A stretch of 64,000 nucleotides of DNA from Runella aurantiaca (GTDB lineage: Bacteria; Bacteroidota; Bacteroidia; Cytophagales; Spirosomataceae): contig NZ_QPIW01000004.1 of the NCBI RefSeq assembly GCF_003339505.1, positions 186,001 to 250,000 on the forward strand, in the 5' to 3' direction. Below the pieces are notes generated by a model. It was not told where the DNA came from. It searched no databases and was given only the letters and a program-made list of their open reading frames with translations. Numbering within the stretch: the first letter of the stretch is position 1; each line of letters starts with the position of its first letter. This document shows positions 16,969-25,739 of the stretch, piece after piece. The translations under genes were made by a program, and so were the position numbers.

Positions 16969-19900
16969 TTAGTTGCCTGCTTTAAGGACTTTCTTGGTGA
17001 GACGTTTTTGATCACCATCGGCGATGATCAAGTACGAACCCAGTGGTTGTGAACTCAGGTCTAAGGTAGTGCTGCCACTTCCATTGTTGAGTTCTACATT
17101 CCATTCGCCCAAGCTAGTAGCCGTAAAATCGGTCAGGCGAAGACGGACGTTGCGTGTTTGGCCCCAGCCTTGCAGCATCACTTTTACCTGATTGGCGGCG
17201 GGGTTGGGGGCAATAACCACATCCAACGCCAACTCTTCCGCTGGTATCACTTCTTCCGCTGCTACACGCGCGGCTGTTCCACCGCTTGCTTTAAGGTTAC
17301 CGCCTCCAAGAGTTTGTTGCATTGTTTTGGCACCGTTCCAGTTGCTGGCAAACCATAATCCGCCGCTTTTATTCCAAACCGTGATGCCAATCATATCGGT
17401 TGAACCAGGCTCACCGTTGTCAGTCATTTCAACTTGGAGCGTTGCGTTTCCGTCAACGGCGATAACATTGAGCGGGTCAGTGATGTCCTGAATATTTGCT
17501 TTGCCGTTGAAAGTGGCGGTTCCACCTGCGGTGGTGGGCTGTACCGCAAGGGAGGTCATGGCATTGCCTTTTACCTGATAGTAGTGCATTACCCCGCCTT
17601 CCATCCGTCTTACAATGGTGTTGATGTTGCCTTGCAGGTTTTTGCCGCTCTTGTTGTATTTTACGTTAAACCCGAAGTTGTTGCGCGTTCCATTGTCACC
17701 AGCTTTAACACCGGCAGAGCTTGCCAAAATGAGGTAACCACCACCCGTAATAAAATCATTGAGGGGTTTAGAAACGGTGATAACTTCATAGTTTTGACCC
17801 GTGTAATAACCGTTAATGAGTAATTGGACAGTATATGATTCCGAAGAAGCGTTACCGATGTTTGCACTGAATGTAGCAGTGGCAGTTCCAGTTTTAGTAT
17901 CTCCAGGAGTTACATATCCTATCGTGGCAGGTATTGTAATATTGCCCTCAACAATTCTAAACGCGAATGTAGCTTTGGCAATATCACCCGCATATGCATC
18001 GTAATTGGCATCTCCATTGACGGCGGTAATGTCCTGAATGGTAGCGGCCAATGTGACGGTGGCGATACTTGATGTGCTGTTGGCGGTTGAGGCAAACATC
18101 GCCCCCGTATAAGTAGCTACGGCATTTTCCTTATTGATTGCAAATGGATCGCTGTCGGAGCTGGCACCATAAATACCGTCGCCCGCAAAAGCAGAAGCCA
18201 CTGTGTAATTGCCCGGGGCCTGATTGAGGGTAATCGAGCTATTGGCTACTCCGCTGCCATCAGTGGTGGCCGAAGTAGACTGCGTTTCCAGCGTGAAGGA
18301 AATATTCTTACCGCTGATGGGCGCATTAGTCAGATTATCAATCAACGTAGCCTGCATGATAGCTGGGTCTGAGTACTGACCGTTTGCTGTTCCTGAATAG
18401 GTGAGGGTCGTAGCGCGTCTGTTTACGCTTACGGTGGCGGTGCGCTCATCGCTGTTTCCATTGACGTCGGTAACGGTTAGGGTTACGGTGTAGTTTCCTG
18501 CCGCGTTGAACGAAGATGGTGATACGCTCTTGGTTAGGATTCCACAAGCATCGCTACTTCCATTGTCCACGTCGTTAGCGGTGATGTCTACTGTTCCGCC
18601 CATTCCCAAAGTCACTGCAATATTTTTGGTGATAACGGTGGGTTTGGTTACGTCCTGAACGGTGACAGTGGCGTTTGCAGTGCTTTGGTTTCCGCTGCCA
18701 TCAGTAACGGTCAGTACGATTGAGTTTACTCCTACATTGCTGCAATCAAATGTACTTTTGCTTAGTGATAATGTTGCTACTGAGCAGTTGTCAGTGCTAC
18801 CGTTGTTAACATCAGCGGCGGCGATGGTGACAGTTCCCGCGGCGTTGAGCTGCACAGTGATGTTTTTGGCGATGGCCGTGGGGTTGATTTTATCTTCGAC
18901 GGTGACGGTGGCGTTGACAGTGCTAAAGTTTCCACTTCCGTCGGTGACGGTCAAGGTGACGGTGTTTGCGCCTAAGTTTGAGCAATTGAAATCCGTTTTG
19001 CTCAGCGCCAGTGTGGCAATTGAGCAGTTGTCGGTACTACCGTTATTAACATCGGCGGCGGTGATGGTAACAGTTCCCGCGGCGTTGAGCTGCACAGTGA
19101 TGTTTTTGGCGATGGCCGTGGGGTTGATTCTATCTTTGACGATGACGGTGGCGTTGGCGGTACTTTGGTTACCACTACCATCGGTGACGGTGAGCACGAC
19201 TGCATTACCCCTGAGGTTTGAGCAATCGAAGGTGGTTTTGTCCAAAGTAATCGTTGCAATTGAGCAATTGTCGGTGCTCCCGTTGTTAACATCGGCGGCG
19301 GAAATGGTGACAGTCCCCGTAGCGTTGAGCTCAACGGTGATGTTTTGGGCGATGGCGGTGGGATTGATTTTATCTTCGACGGTGACGGTGGCGTTGGCGG
19401 TGCTAAAGTTTCCACTACCATCGGTGACGGTCAACGTGACGGTGTTGGCTCCTAAATTGCTGCAATCAAATGTGGTTTTGTCCAAGGCTAAGGTAGCAAT
19501 TGAGCAGTTGTCGGTGCTCCCGTTGTTGACATCGGCGGCGGCAATGGTGACGGTTCCCGCGGCATTGAGCTGAACGGTGATGTTTTTGGCGATGGCCGTG
19601 GGGTTGATTTTATCTTCGACGGTGACGGTGGCGGTGGCGGTGCTAAAGTTACCACTTCCGTCGGTGACGGTCAGTACGATTGAGTTTACTCCTACATTGC
19701 TGCAATCAAATGTGGTTTTGTCCAAGGCCAAGGTGGCAATTGAGCAATTGTCGGTGCTCCCGTTATTGACATCGGCGGCGGCAATGGTAACGGTTCCCGC
19801 GGCATTAAGCTGCACGGTGATGTTTTTGGCGCTGGCCGTGGGATTGATTTTATCTTCCACGGTGACGGTGGCGTTGGTGGTGCTTTGATTCCCAACTCCA

Positions 19901-21750
19901 TCGATAACGGTCAAGGTAACGGTGTTATCCCCTAAGTTTGAGCAGTTGAAGGAAGTTTTGTCCAAGGCAATGTTCGCCACTGAGCAATTGTCGGTGCTCC
20001 CGTTGTTGACATCGGCGGCGGCAATGGTGACAGTTCCTGCGGCATTAAGCTGCACGGTGATGTTTTGGGCGATGGCCGTGGGGTTGGTTTTATCTTCAAC
20101 CGTGACGGTGGCGGTGGTGGTGCTTTGATTGCCAACTCCATCGGTGACGGTCAAAGTGACGGTGTTGTTCCCTAAGTTTGAGCAATCGAAGGTGGTTTTG
20201 TCCAATTCAATCATCTGCACTGAGCAGTTGTCTGTGCTCCCATTGTTAACATCAGCGGCGGCAATGGTGACGGTTCCCGCGGCATTGAGCTGAACGGTGA
20301 TGTTTTTGGCGATGGCCGTGGGGTTGATTTTATCTTCGACGGTGACGGTGGCGGTGGCGGTGCTAAAGTTACCACTTCCGTCGGTGACGGTCAGTACGAT
20401 TGAGTTTACTCCTACATTGCTGCAATCAAATGTGGTTTTGTCCAAGGCCAAGGTGGCAATTGAGCAATTGTCGGTGCTCCCGTTATTGACATCGGCGGCG
20501 GAAATGGTGACAGTCCCCGCAGCGTTGAGCTCAACGGTGATGTTTTTGGCGATGGCCGTGGGGTTGATTTTATCTTCAACCGTAACGGTGGCGTTGGCGG
20601 TGCTTTGGTTTCCGCTGCCATCGGTGACGGTCAAGACCACGGCGTTAGCGCCTAAATTGCTGCAATCAAATGTGGTTTTGTCCAAGGCAATGGTTGCCAC
20701 CGAGCAATTGTCGGAGCTCCCGTTGTTGACATCTGCGGCGGCGATGGTGACGGTTCCTGCGGCATTAAGCTGCACGGTGATGTTTTGGGCGATGGCCGTG
20801 GGGTTGATTTTATCTTCGACGGTGACGGTGGCGTTGACAGTGCTAAAGTTTCCACTTCCGTCGGTGACGGTCAAGGTGACGGTGTTTGCGCCTAAATTGC
20901 TGCAATCAAATGTGGTTTTGTCCAAGGCCAAGGTGGCAATTGAGCAATTGTCGGTGCTCCCGTTATTGACATCGGCGGCGGCAATGGTGACGGTTCCCGC
21001 GGCATTGAGCTGAACGGTGATGTTCTTGGCGATGGCCGTGGGGTTGGTCACATCAACTGCGGTACCAACTGTGACAATGGAAGGGGTTGATTCTACACCA
21101 GCGTTATCTTTTACTCTAATCGAGTAATTACCAGCGGTTAATCCACTGAATACATTATTTGAGTTTGTTGTATAGGTTGCTCCATTATCTTTGCTGTATT
21201 GGTATGGGCTTGTACCGCCCGAGGCCGTAACCGTAATTGAGCCGTCGTTTCCTCCCAGACAACTGACATTGGTTGTTTGGGTGGTAAAGGAAAGAGGGGT
21301 AACAGGAGAAATAACGGTGATGGGAATACAGGTAGTTCCCCTGACTGAGTTGTCTGCATTTAATGCCTGAATTACTATGACCCTTGAGCCAGCAGGGGCA
21401 TTTGCAGGATAGGTGTAGATGAATAAGTAATCACGTGTGCCCGTTTGTGAAGCTACTCCAAATGTGGATAGGTTACTAGGTAGAAGTGCATTGTCGCAAG
21501 TGCTTGATGCCGATGCGTGTCCAATCCTATATGACGTGACGGTATTAGCACCAGGGTTAGCAGCGTAAGTAAAAGCAATCGTCATTATAGCGTTTGGAGT
21601 TCCAAGAGTAAAACTATTGGGATTAGCAGTTGCACTTGTGAACGTATTCTGCGCCAGCGAAACACCCGAGATGCCCGTACCGAACAGCAGTAATAAGAAA
21701 GCAAACCGAACGATAGGTATTCGATTTAGAAAAAGTAAAAGTTTTTGCAT
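16969..21750 (-). CDS. Giant T9SS-secreted surface protein with SprB-like repeat and ten 80-residue HYR/Ig-like repeats
   Basis: The 1593-residue protein has a signal peptide (about 1-34), an exported beta-sandwich region, and a SprB-type repeat (TTNVSCLGGNDGSITVTASG). Ten tandem repeats of exactly 80 residues follow at about 236-1035, each starting NPTAIAKNITVQLNAAGTVT. Next comes one diverged repeat, an Ig-like domain, a DUF-type domain near FITGGGYLILASSAGV, and a C-terminal T9SS sorting domain (VVIAPNPAANQVKV, then LGSYLIIADGDQKR). Repeat units contain paired Cys (DNCS and DCSN), perhaps one disulfide each. It is likely a cell-surface adhesin or matrix protein. No enzymatic domain was recognised. 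Confidence 0.85.
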   Translation of the reverse strand: MQKLLLFLNRIPIVRFAFLLLLFGTGISGVSLAQNTFTSATANPNSFTLGTPNAIMTIAFTYAANPGANTVTSYRIGHASASSTCDNALLPSNLSTFGVASQTGTRDYLFIYTYPANAPAGSRVIVIQALNADNSVRGTTCIPITVISPVTPLSFTTQTTNVSCLGGNDGSITVTASGGTSPYQYSKDNGATYTTNSNNVFSGLTAGNYSIRVKDNAGVESTPSIVTVGTAVDVTNPTAIAKNITVQLNAAGTVTIAAADVNNGSTDNCSIATLALDKTTFDCSNLGANTVTLTVTDGSGNFSTVNATVTVEDKINPTAIAQNITVQLNAAGTVTIAAADVNNGSSDNCSVATIALDKTTFDCSNLGANAVVLTVTDGSGNQSTANATVTVEDKINPTAIAKNITVELNAAGTVTISAADVNNGSTDNCSIATLALDKTTFDCSNVGVNSIVLTVTDGSGNFSTATATVTVEDKINPTAIAKNITVQLNAAGTVTIAAADVNNGSTDNCSVQMIELDKTTFDCSNLGNNTVTLTVTDGVGNQSTTTATVTVEDKTNPTAIAQNITVQLNAAGTVTIAAADVNNGSTDNCSVANIALDKTSFNCSNLGDNTVTLTVIDGVGNQSTTNATVTVEDKINPTASAKNITVQLNAAGTVTIAAADVNNGSTDNCSIATLALDKTTFDCSNVGVNSIVLTVTDGSGNFSTATATVTVEDKINPTAIAKNITVQLNAAGTVTIAAADVNNGSTDNCSIATLALDKTTFDCSNLGANTVTLTVTDGSGNFSTANATVTVEDKINPTAIAQNITVELNATGTVTISAADVNNGSTDNCSIATITLDKTTFDCSNLRGNAVVLTVTDGSGNQSTANATVIVKDRINPTAIAKNITVQLNAAGTVTITAADVNNGSTDNCSIATLALSKTDFNCSNLGANTVTLTVTDGSGNFSTVNATVTVEDKINPTAIAKNITVQLNAAGTVTIAAADVNNGSTDNCSVATLSLSKSTFDCSNVGVNSIVLTVTDGSGNQSTANATVTVQDVTKPTVITKNIAVTLGMGGTVDITANDVDNGSSDACGILTKSVSPSSFNAAGNYTVTLTVTDVNGNSDERTATVSVNRRATTLTYSGTANGQYSDPAIMQATLIDNLTNAPISGKNISFTLETQSTSATTDGSGVANSSITLNQAPGNYTVASAFAGDGIYGASSDSDPFAINKENAVATYTGAMFASTANSTSSIATVTLAATIQDITAVNGDANYDAYAGDIAKATFAFRIVEGNITIPATIGYVTPGDTKTGTATATFSANIGNASSESYTVQLLINGYYTGQNYEVITVSKPLNDFITGGGYLILASSAGVKAGDNGTRNNFGFNVKYNKSGKNLQGNINTIVRRMEGGVMHYYQVKGNAMTSLAVQPTTAGGTATFNGKANIQDITDPLNVIAVDGNATLQVEMTDNGEPGSTDMIGITVWNKSGGLWFASNWNGAKTMQQTLGGGNLKASGGTAARVAAEEVIPAEELALDVVIAPNPAANQVKVMLQGWGQTRNVRLRLTDFTATSLGEWNVELNNGSGSTTLDLSSQPLGSYLIIADGDQKRLTKKVLKAGN
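18646..21045 (-). repeat. Ten tandem 240-bp coding repeats
   Basis: Ten units of exactly 240 bp run without a single indel from the codon for the first NPTAIAKN to the last VTVQDVT. Units differ by scattered substitutions. Some pairs are almost identical over long stretches (for example around 19561-19800 and 20281-20520), which suggests recent recombination or gene conversion among units. An eleventh, strongly diverged unit follows at 18406-18645. Repeat number is likely to vary between strains and is prone to assembly collapse. Confidence 0.95.
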
Positions 21751-22172
21751 AATGGGAAAGCAGTTGAGATAAAGAAAAGATTTGATGTATTATTCTGTCT
21801 TTTAGGTATATATATACGCAACAGGCATTTTTGCAAAGTAATCATATAGATAGTGCAAGTTCAATAGTCATTTTAACTATTAGCAATAAAATTTTAGTAA
21901 AAAAAGACCTTTAAATGTGTAAAAAACACAAAATACAATGAAAGTAAGATATGTAAATCTGGCTATTAAGTAGTCTTTTGAAGGGCTTAAAAAAGGTGTA
22001 TTTTCTAAAAAATAAGAATTTAAAAAATATCCATAAATGGTCTCTTAAATGCGAATCAAAAGCTTTCTAAGCTATCATTGGGGATTTCTTGAGTACTTGC
22101 GATTATTGCACCGAGGAGTCGAAATGTAGATTATTGTGGTATGTAAAAAGGAAGGATAAAAGAAGAAAAATT
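21751..22172. other. Gene-free AT-rich stretch
   Basis: About 420 bases upstream of the giant protein and beyond the end of the DUF456 gene. It is AT-rich, with a run of alternating TA near 21808-21815 that probably belongs to the promoter of the giant gene. An exact TAnnTTTG box was not found on the minus strand. No coding or RNA feature is supported. Confidence 0.5.
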
Positions 22173-22649
22173 TTAGGCCAAAAATGCGGACACGGCGTAG
22201 CCAATCATGACCAAACACAGGACCACTTTCATGAATATGCCCGTGACAAAACCCAGAAAAGAGCCGAGCGCGGCTTTCAGGGCTTTATTGAATTCCATTC
22301 CTGCAATGAGTTCGCCGATGAAAGCGCCCAAAAAAGCGCCTAAAAAAATGCCTAACGCGGGGATAACAAAGAACCCAAGCAACAGACCAAGGGTGGAGCC
22401 CCAAGCTCCGTAGCTAGTACCGCCAAATTTTTTTACTCCCCAAATGGGAACGTAATAATCCAACACCGTAACCGCTAAGGTGATGAAACCGAGGCTATAA
22501 AGTGTAATTTGTCCAAAGTCGGCGTAGCGGCTAAAGTGTAGACACAAAAGCCCGACAAAACTCAACGGTGGGCCGGGCAACGGCAGCACCGCTCCCGCCA
22601 AGCCTACCAATAATCCTGCACAGCCTAAAACAAGCAGTAAAATGTCCAT
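22173..22649 (-). CDS. DUF456 domain-containing membrane protein
   Basis: The 158-residue protein has four to five hydrophobic helices, many Gly residues in the GxxxG style, and the family's conserved N terminus GLAGAVLPLPGPPLSFVGLL. LGIFLGAFLGAFIGELI follows in the C-terminal half. DUF456 proteins are small inner-membrane proteins of unknown function. The ATG at 22649 gives a hydrophobic first helix immediately, as in relatives. It is separated from its neighbours by gaps of about 300 to 400 bases, so it is probably monocistronic. Confidence 0.85.
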   Translation of the reverse strand: MDILLLVLGCAGLLVGLAGAVLPLPGPPLSFVGLLCLHFSRYADFGQITLYSLGFITLAVTVLDYYVPIWGVKKFGGTSYGAWGSTLGLLLGFFVIPALGIFLGAFLGAFIGELIAGMEFNKALKAALGSFLGFVTGIFMKVVLCLVMIGYAVSAFLA

Positions 22650-22936
22650 AGCGACAAGGTATCCAATTGAAATTAAAAGAGAATCGACCGACTTTTGAAA
22701 ATCTAACGGTTAAATAACACAAAAAAGGGTCATGAATCGTATCTTTGCCCACTAATTTTTGGGTGAAAGCGTTTTTGTGGAATCATGCAATCATAAATTT
22801 CACTCATAAGTAAGAACGATTGCCTGATTGACATAAGTTTAAAAATTAAGAGAAATTGCAATAGTTTGATTATAAGTGATTTGTGTTGATATTTTTACAT
22901 TTTTCATTCTACATTTTAAATTTTACAGTTACTTAA

Positions 22937-24148
22937 ATGTCAAAAGTCTTAATTATTGGAGCAGGGGGGGTGGGAGGTGTTGTGGCGCATAAGTGTGCCA
23001 TGAACTCTCAGGTATTTACCGACATCCTGTTGGCGAGCCGCACAAAGTCAAAATGTGATAAAATTGCCCAAGATATTCAGGAAATGCACGGGGTAACCAT
23101 CAAAACGGCATCGGTCGATGCCGACATTGTGGCGGAGTTGGTGGTGCTCATCAAGTCATTTCAGCCCAAATTGGTTATCAATGTGGCCTTGCCTTACCAA
23201 GATTTAACCATCATGGATGCCTGTCTCGAAACGGGCGTTCATTACATGGATACCGCCAATTATGAGCCCAAAGATGTGGCTAAATTTGAATATAGCTGGC
23301 AGTGGGCCTATCAGGAGCGTTTCAAAGAAGCTGGTTTGATGGCCTTGTTGGGTTGTGGCTTCGACCCGGGCGTTACGCAGGTATTTACCGCTTTTGCCAA
23401 CAAGCATCAGTTTGATGAGATGCATTATCTCGACATCATCGACTGTAATGCGGGCAACCACGGCAAAGCTTTTGCCACCAATTTTAACCCTGAAATCAAC
23501 ATTCGTGAAATCACCCAACCGGGTCGGTATTGGGAAAATGGCGCTTGGGTAGAAATTCCTGCCATGAGCATTCACAAAGCCATTGATTACCCGGGCATTG
23601 GGCCCAAGGAAAGCTATGTGCTGTACCACGAAGAATTGGAATCGTTGGTGAAAAACTTCCCAACCCTCAAACGCGCTCGCTTTTGGATGACCTTCGGTCA
23701 GGCGTACCTGACGCATTTGGAAGTGCTGCAAAATGTGGGTATGACGAGCATTGCGCCCATCAAATTTCAGGGCATGGACATCGTGCCGTTGGAGTTTTTG
23801 AAAGCCGTATTGCCGCCGCCAGAGTCATTGGGTGAGAACTACACAGGGCAGACTTCCATCGGTTGCCAAATCAAAGGAATCAAAGACGGACAGGATAAAA
23901 CCTATTATGTATGGAACAACTGCGACCACGCCCAATGCTGGAAAGAGGTGAGGGCGCAGGCCGTTAGCTATACCACGGGTGTGCCGGCCATGATTGGCGC
24001 GATGCTGATGCTGACCAATGCTGAGTGGATGAAAGCGGGTGTATGGAATTGTGAAGAACTGAATCCCGATCCATTCATGGACTTGCTCAACCAACACGGA
24101 CTGCCGTGGAACGAGCAAATCAACCAGCCGTTGCCGCACGAGTATTAG
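22937..24148 (+). CDS. Saccharopine-dehydrogenase-family protein, probable carboxynorspermidine dehydrogenase
   Basis: The 403-residue protein has an N-terminal Rossmann fold (SKVLIIGAGGVGGVVAHKCA). Segments such as VINVALPYQDLTIMDACLET and HYMDTANYE follow, with LLGCGFDPGVTQVFTAFANK and a C-terminal catalytic domain rich in aromatic residues. This pattern fits carboxynorspermidine/carboxyspermidine dehydrogenase, which reductively condenses a diamine with aspartate semialdehyde in the alternative (nor)spermidine route. The partner decarboxylase NspC is not in the window. The alternative is a saccharopine reductase of lysine metabolism, which is less likely given the length and motifs. A strong terminator follows. 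Confidence 0.85.
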   Translation: MSKVLIIGAGGVGGVVAHKCAMNSQVFTDILLASRTKSKCDKIAQDIQEMHGVTIKTASVDADIVAELVVLIKSFQPKLVINVALPYQDLTIMDACLETGVHYMDTANYEPKDVAKFEYSWQWAYQERFKEAGLMALLGCGFDPGVTQVFTAFANKHQFDEMHYLDIIDCNAGNHGKAFATNFNPEINIREITQPGRYWENGAWVEIPAMSIHKAIDYPGIGPKESYVLYHEELESLVKNFPTLKRARFWMTFGQAYLTHLEVLQNVGMTSIAPIKFQGMDIVPLEFLKAVLPPPESLGENYTGQTSIGCQIKGIKDGQDKTYYVWNNCDHAQCWKEVRAQAVSYTTGVPAMIGAMLMLTNAEWMKAGVWNCEELNPDPFMDLLNQHGLPWNEQINQPLPHEY

Positions 24149-24213
24149 GCCGTTCAGATGGAGTGATTTTAGCGTATAAATTTACATAATAAACTCCTGT
24201 TGGTAGAAGTTGT

Positions 24214-24255
24214 AAAAATCCTCCTTAAAGGTCTTTTAAGGGGGATTTTTTATGT
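24214..24255 (+). terminator. Rho-independent terminator after the saccharopine-dehydrogenase-like gene
   Basis: AAAAATCC-CCTTAAA pairs with TTTTAAGG-GGATTTTT across 24214-24250, with a short loop and a T-run. The stem has one or two internal mismatches. Confidence 0.75.
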
Positions 24256-24767
24256 TTTTAGGGCTGAGAGAGGCTTCTTTACAAGCAACCGTCGCCATAA
24301 TGTATGGCTTGCAACGATAAAAGCTTTTTTCAAAAAAAAGACCCTTAAGTATACTATTTGATGCCTTTTTTTGCCTTAAATGGCTAAAAATAGCGCTGTC
24401 GATAATTTGATTATATTTCTCTGTATAATGATTTTTGGCTCTATTAAGTAGTTATAGTTATAATTTAACTTATAATTTTTATATTTAAGGGCCGATAGAA
24501 AAAGTTTGAGGGAGAATGACAAAAATATCCCTATTTGATAATTGATTTTTGCGTTGTTAATTTGAAGTAGTGGTAAAGTGGTATATGTAAAATTCCTATT
24601 TAAGTCTTTTGTCTGAGTATGTCTTTTAGTGGCATGTGCTGACATTGTTAATTTGTCTTTTTAAATTTTGGTAGAGAGTAGAGTCAAGAAATGCTCAGGT
24701 GGTTGGTGGATGGGTTGATTCTACTGATGTACAAAGAAAATGCCTAAACCAACTAAAGTAACGTTAA
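24256..24767. other. Gene-free AT-rich stretch before the LuxR-type regulator
   Basis: About 510 bases of AT-rich sequence. A minus-strand open frame at 24376-24645 has a low-complexity composition rich in Asn, Tyr, Lys and Ile, with no start context or family, so I do not call it. The region probably holds the promoter of the regulator gene. Confidence 0.5.
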
Positions 24768-25550
24768 ATGCTGATTCAAGCCGAACCCGAATCTGACGCG
24801 GTTACCCTATTTTTTGAAGAATTATCTAAAGAGCAGGCTCATCAAATCAACTACAAAGAGGTTGTTGAATCGCTGAATTATGTTTATGATAGTCTGCTTG
24901 AGCCTTGGACTTTTGCGGCGGTTTTGGACCTAGACCAGCTTGAAATTCTTTATGCAAACGAAAATTGTCTTCGGCTGTTCGGCGAAGGGGGCAAGTCATC
25001 AGCTTCTCAATACCTTCCGTTTGCTTTTTTAAGGCCCGAAAGCCAGCCCCTATTTAAACTGGTCATAAGCCAATTTCAAAATATGGTTCAGGCGGTGCCT
25101 CCAAAACGGCGTAAGCTTATAAAAACCCAATGGGTAGGAGTGCGACTCAAGCCACTCAACGGTAAGCCTTGGGTGTCTTTTGCTACCCTGCTACCGCTTT
25201 CGACCCGCGCCGACGGTACACCCAAAGTGGTATTGATGATTAACCAAAACATTTCGCATTTATACAACGCCAATTTTGTTTGGTTGCGCCAGTCATGCAC
25301 GTCTACGTCTCAATACAATTCCTGCTTTCATTCCCGTACTGGAGAAGTTGTCAATCATGATATTCTTTCCAAAAGAGAATTGGAAATTCTAAAGCTCCTT
25401 GCTAGAGGGCTTAACTCGCAGTGTATTGCTTCTGAACTTGCGATAAGCGTCAATACAGTCAGTAATCATCGAAAAAATATGATGGACCGCGTTGGGGTCA
25501 GCGATACCACCGCCCTTCTTCAAATTGCCCAATGGTGTGACCTTATCTGA
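24768..25550 (+). CDS. LuxR/GerE-type transcriptional regulator with N-terminal PAS-like domain
   Basis: The 260-residue protein has a PAS-like sensor region at about 45-170 (LDQLEILYANENCLRLFGEG) and a C-terminal GerE helix-turn-helix at about 198-256. The latter includes LSKRELEILKLLARGLNSQC and IASELAISVNTVSNHRKNMM, the recognition helix. No signal peptide or membrane segment is present, so it is a cytosolic one-component regulator. The ligand is unknown. Its neighbours are the polyamine enzyme upstream and the lasso-peptide exporter gene downstream, which is convergent, 189 bases away. It might regulate either, but nothing in the sequence proves it. Confidence 0.85.
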   Translation: MLIQAEPESDAVTLFFEELSKEQAHQINYKEVVESLNYVYDSLLEPWTFAAVLDLDQLEILYANENCLRLFGEGGKSSASQYLPFAFLRPESQPLFKLVISQFQNMVQAVPPKRRKLIKTQWVGVRLKPLNGKPWVSFATLLPLSTRADGTPKVVLMINQNISHLYNANFVWLRQSCTSTSQYNSCFHSRTGEVVNHDILSKRELEILKLLARGLNSQCIASELAISVNTVSNHRKNMMDRVGVSDTTALLQIAQWCDLI

Positions 25551-25739
25551 TTAACATTTACACTACTCGCTTCGGAAAGTAAAAATCATCTGAAAATTCT
25601 ATTCCTTACGGATGCTCGTATAGGTAGCTGCGTGTAGTTGTTCGAAGAATTATAAATTCCCCAAGAAAACAAGGTATTTATTCTTTCCATTGATTTTATC
25701 AATAGATTTTTCAGGTTGACACCATACCTCTTTTTTTGA

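Noticed and set aside
18662-21013. Long plus-strand open frames antisense to the giant repeat protein
   Set aside because: They arise from the repeat's codon pattern and repeat with the same 240-bp period; no signal or family.
16969-21750. CRISPR array suspicion from regular repeats
   Set aside because: The regular 240-bp period is coding, has no spacers and is in frame through the whole protein.
22089-22343. Plus-strand open frame overlapping the DUF456 gene
   Set aside because: It is mostly antisense to a well-supported gene, starts with TTG, and has no recognisable domain.
24376-24645. Minus-strand open frame of 89 codons in the gap before the LuxR-type gene
   Set aside because: Its composition is low complexity (Asn, Tyr, Lys, Ile), which follows from the AT-rich DNA. 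No start context, family or neighbour supports it.
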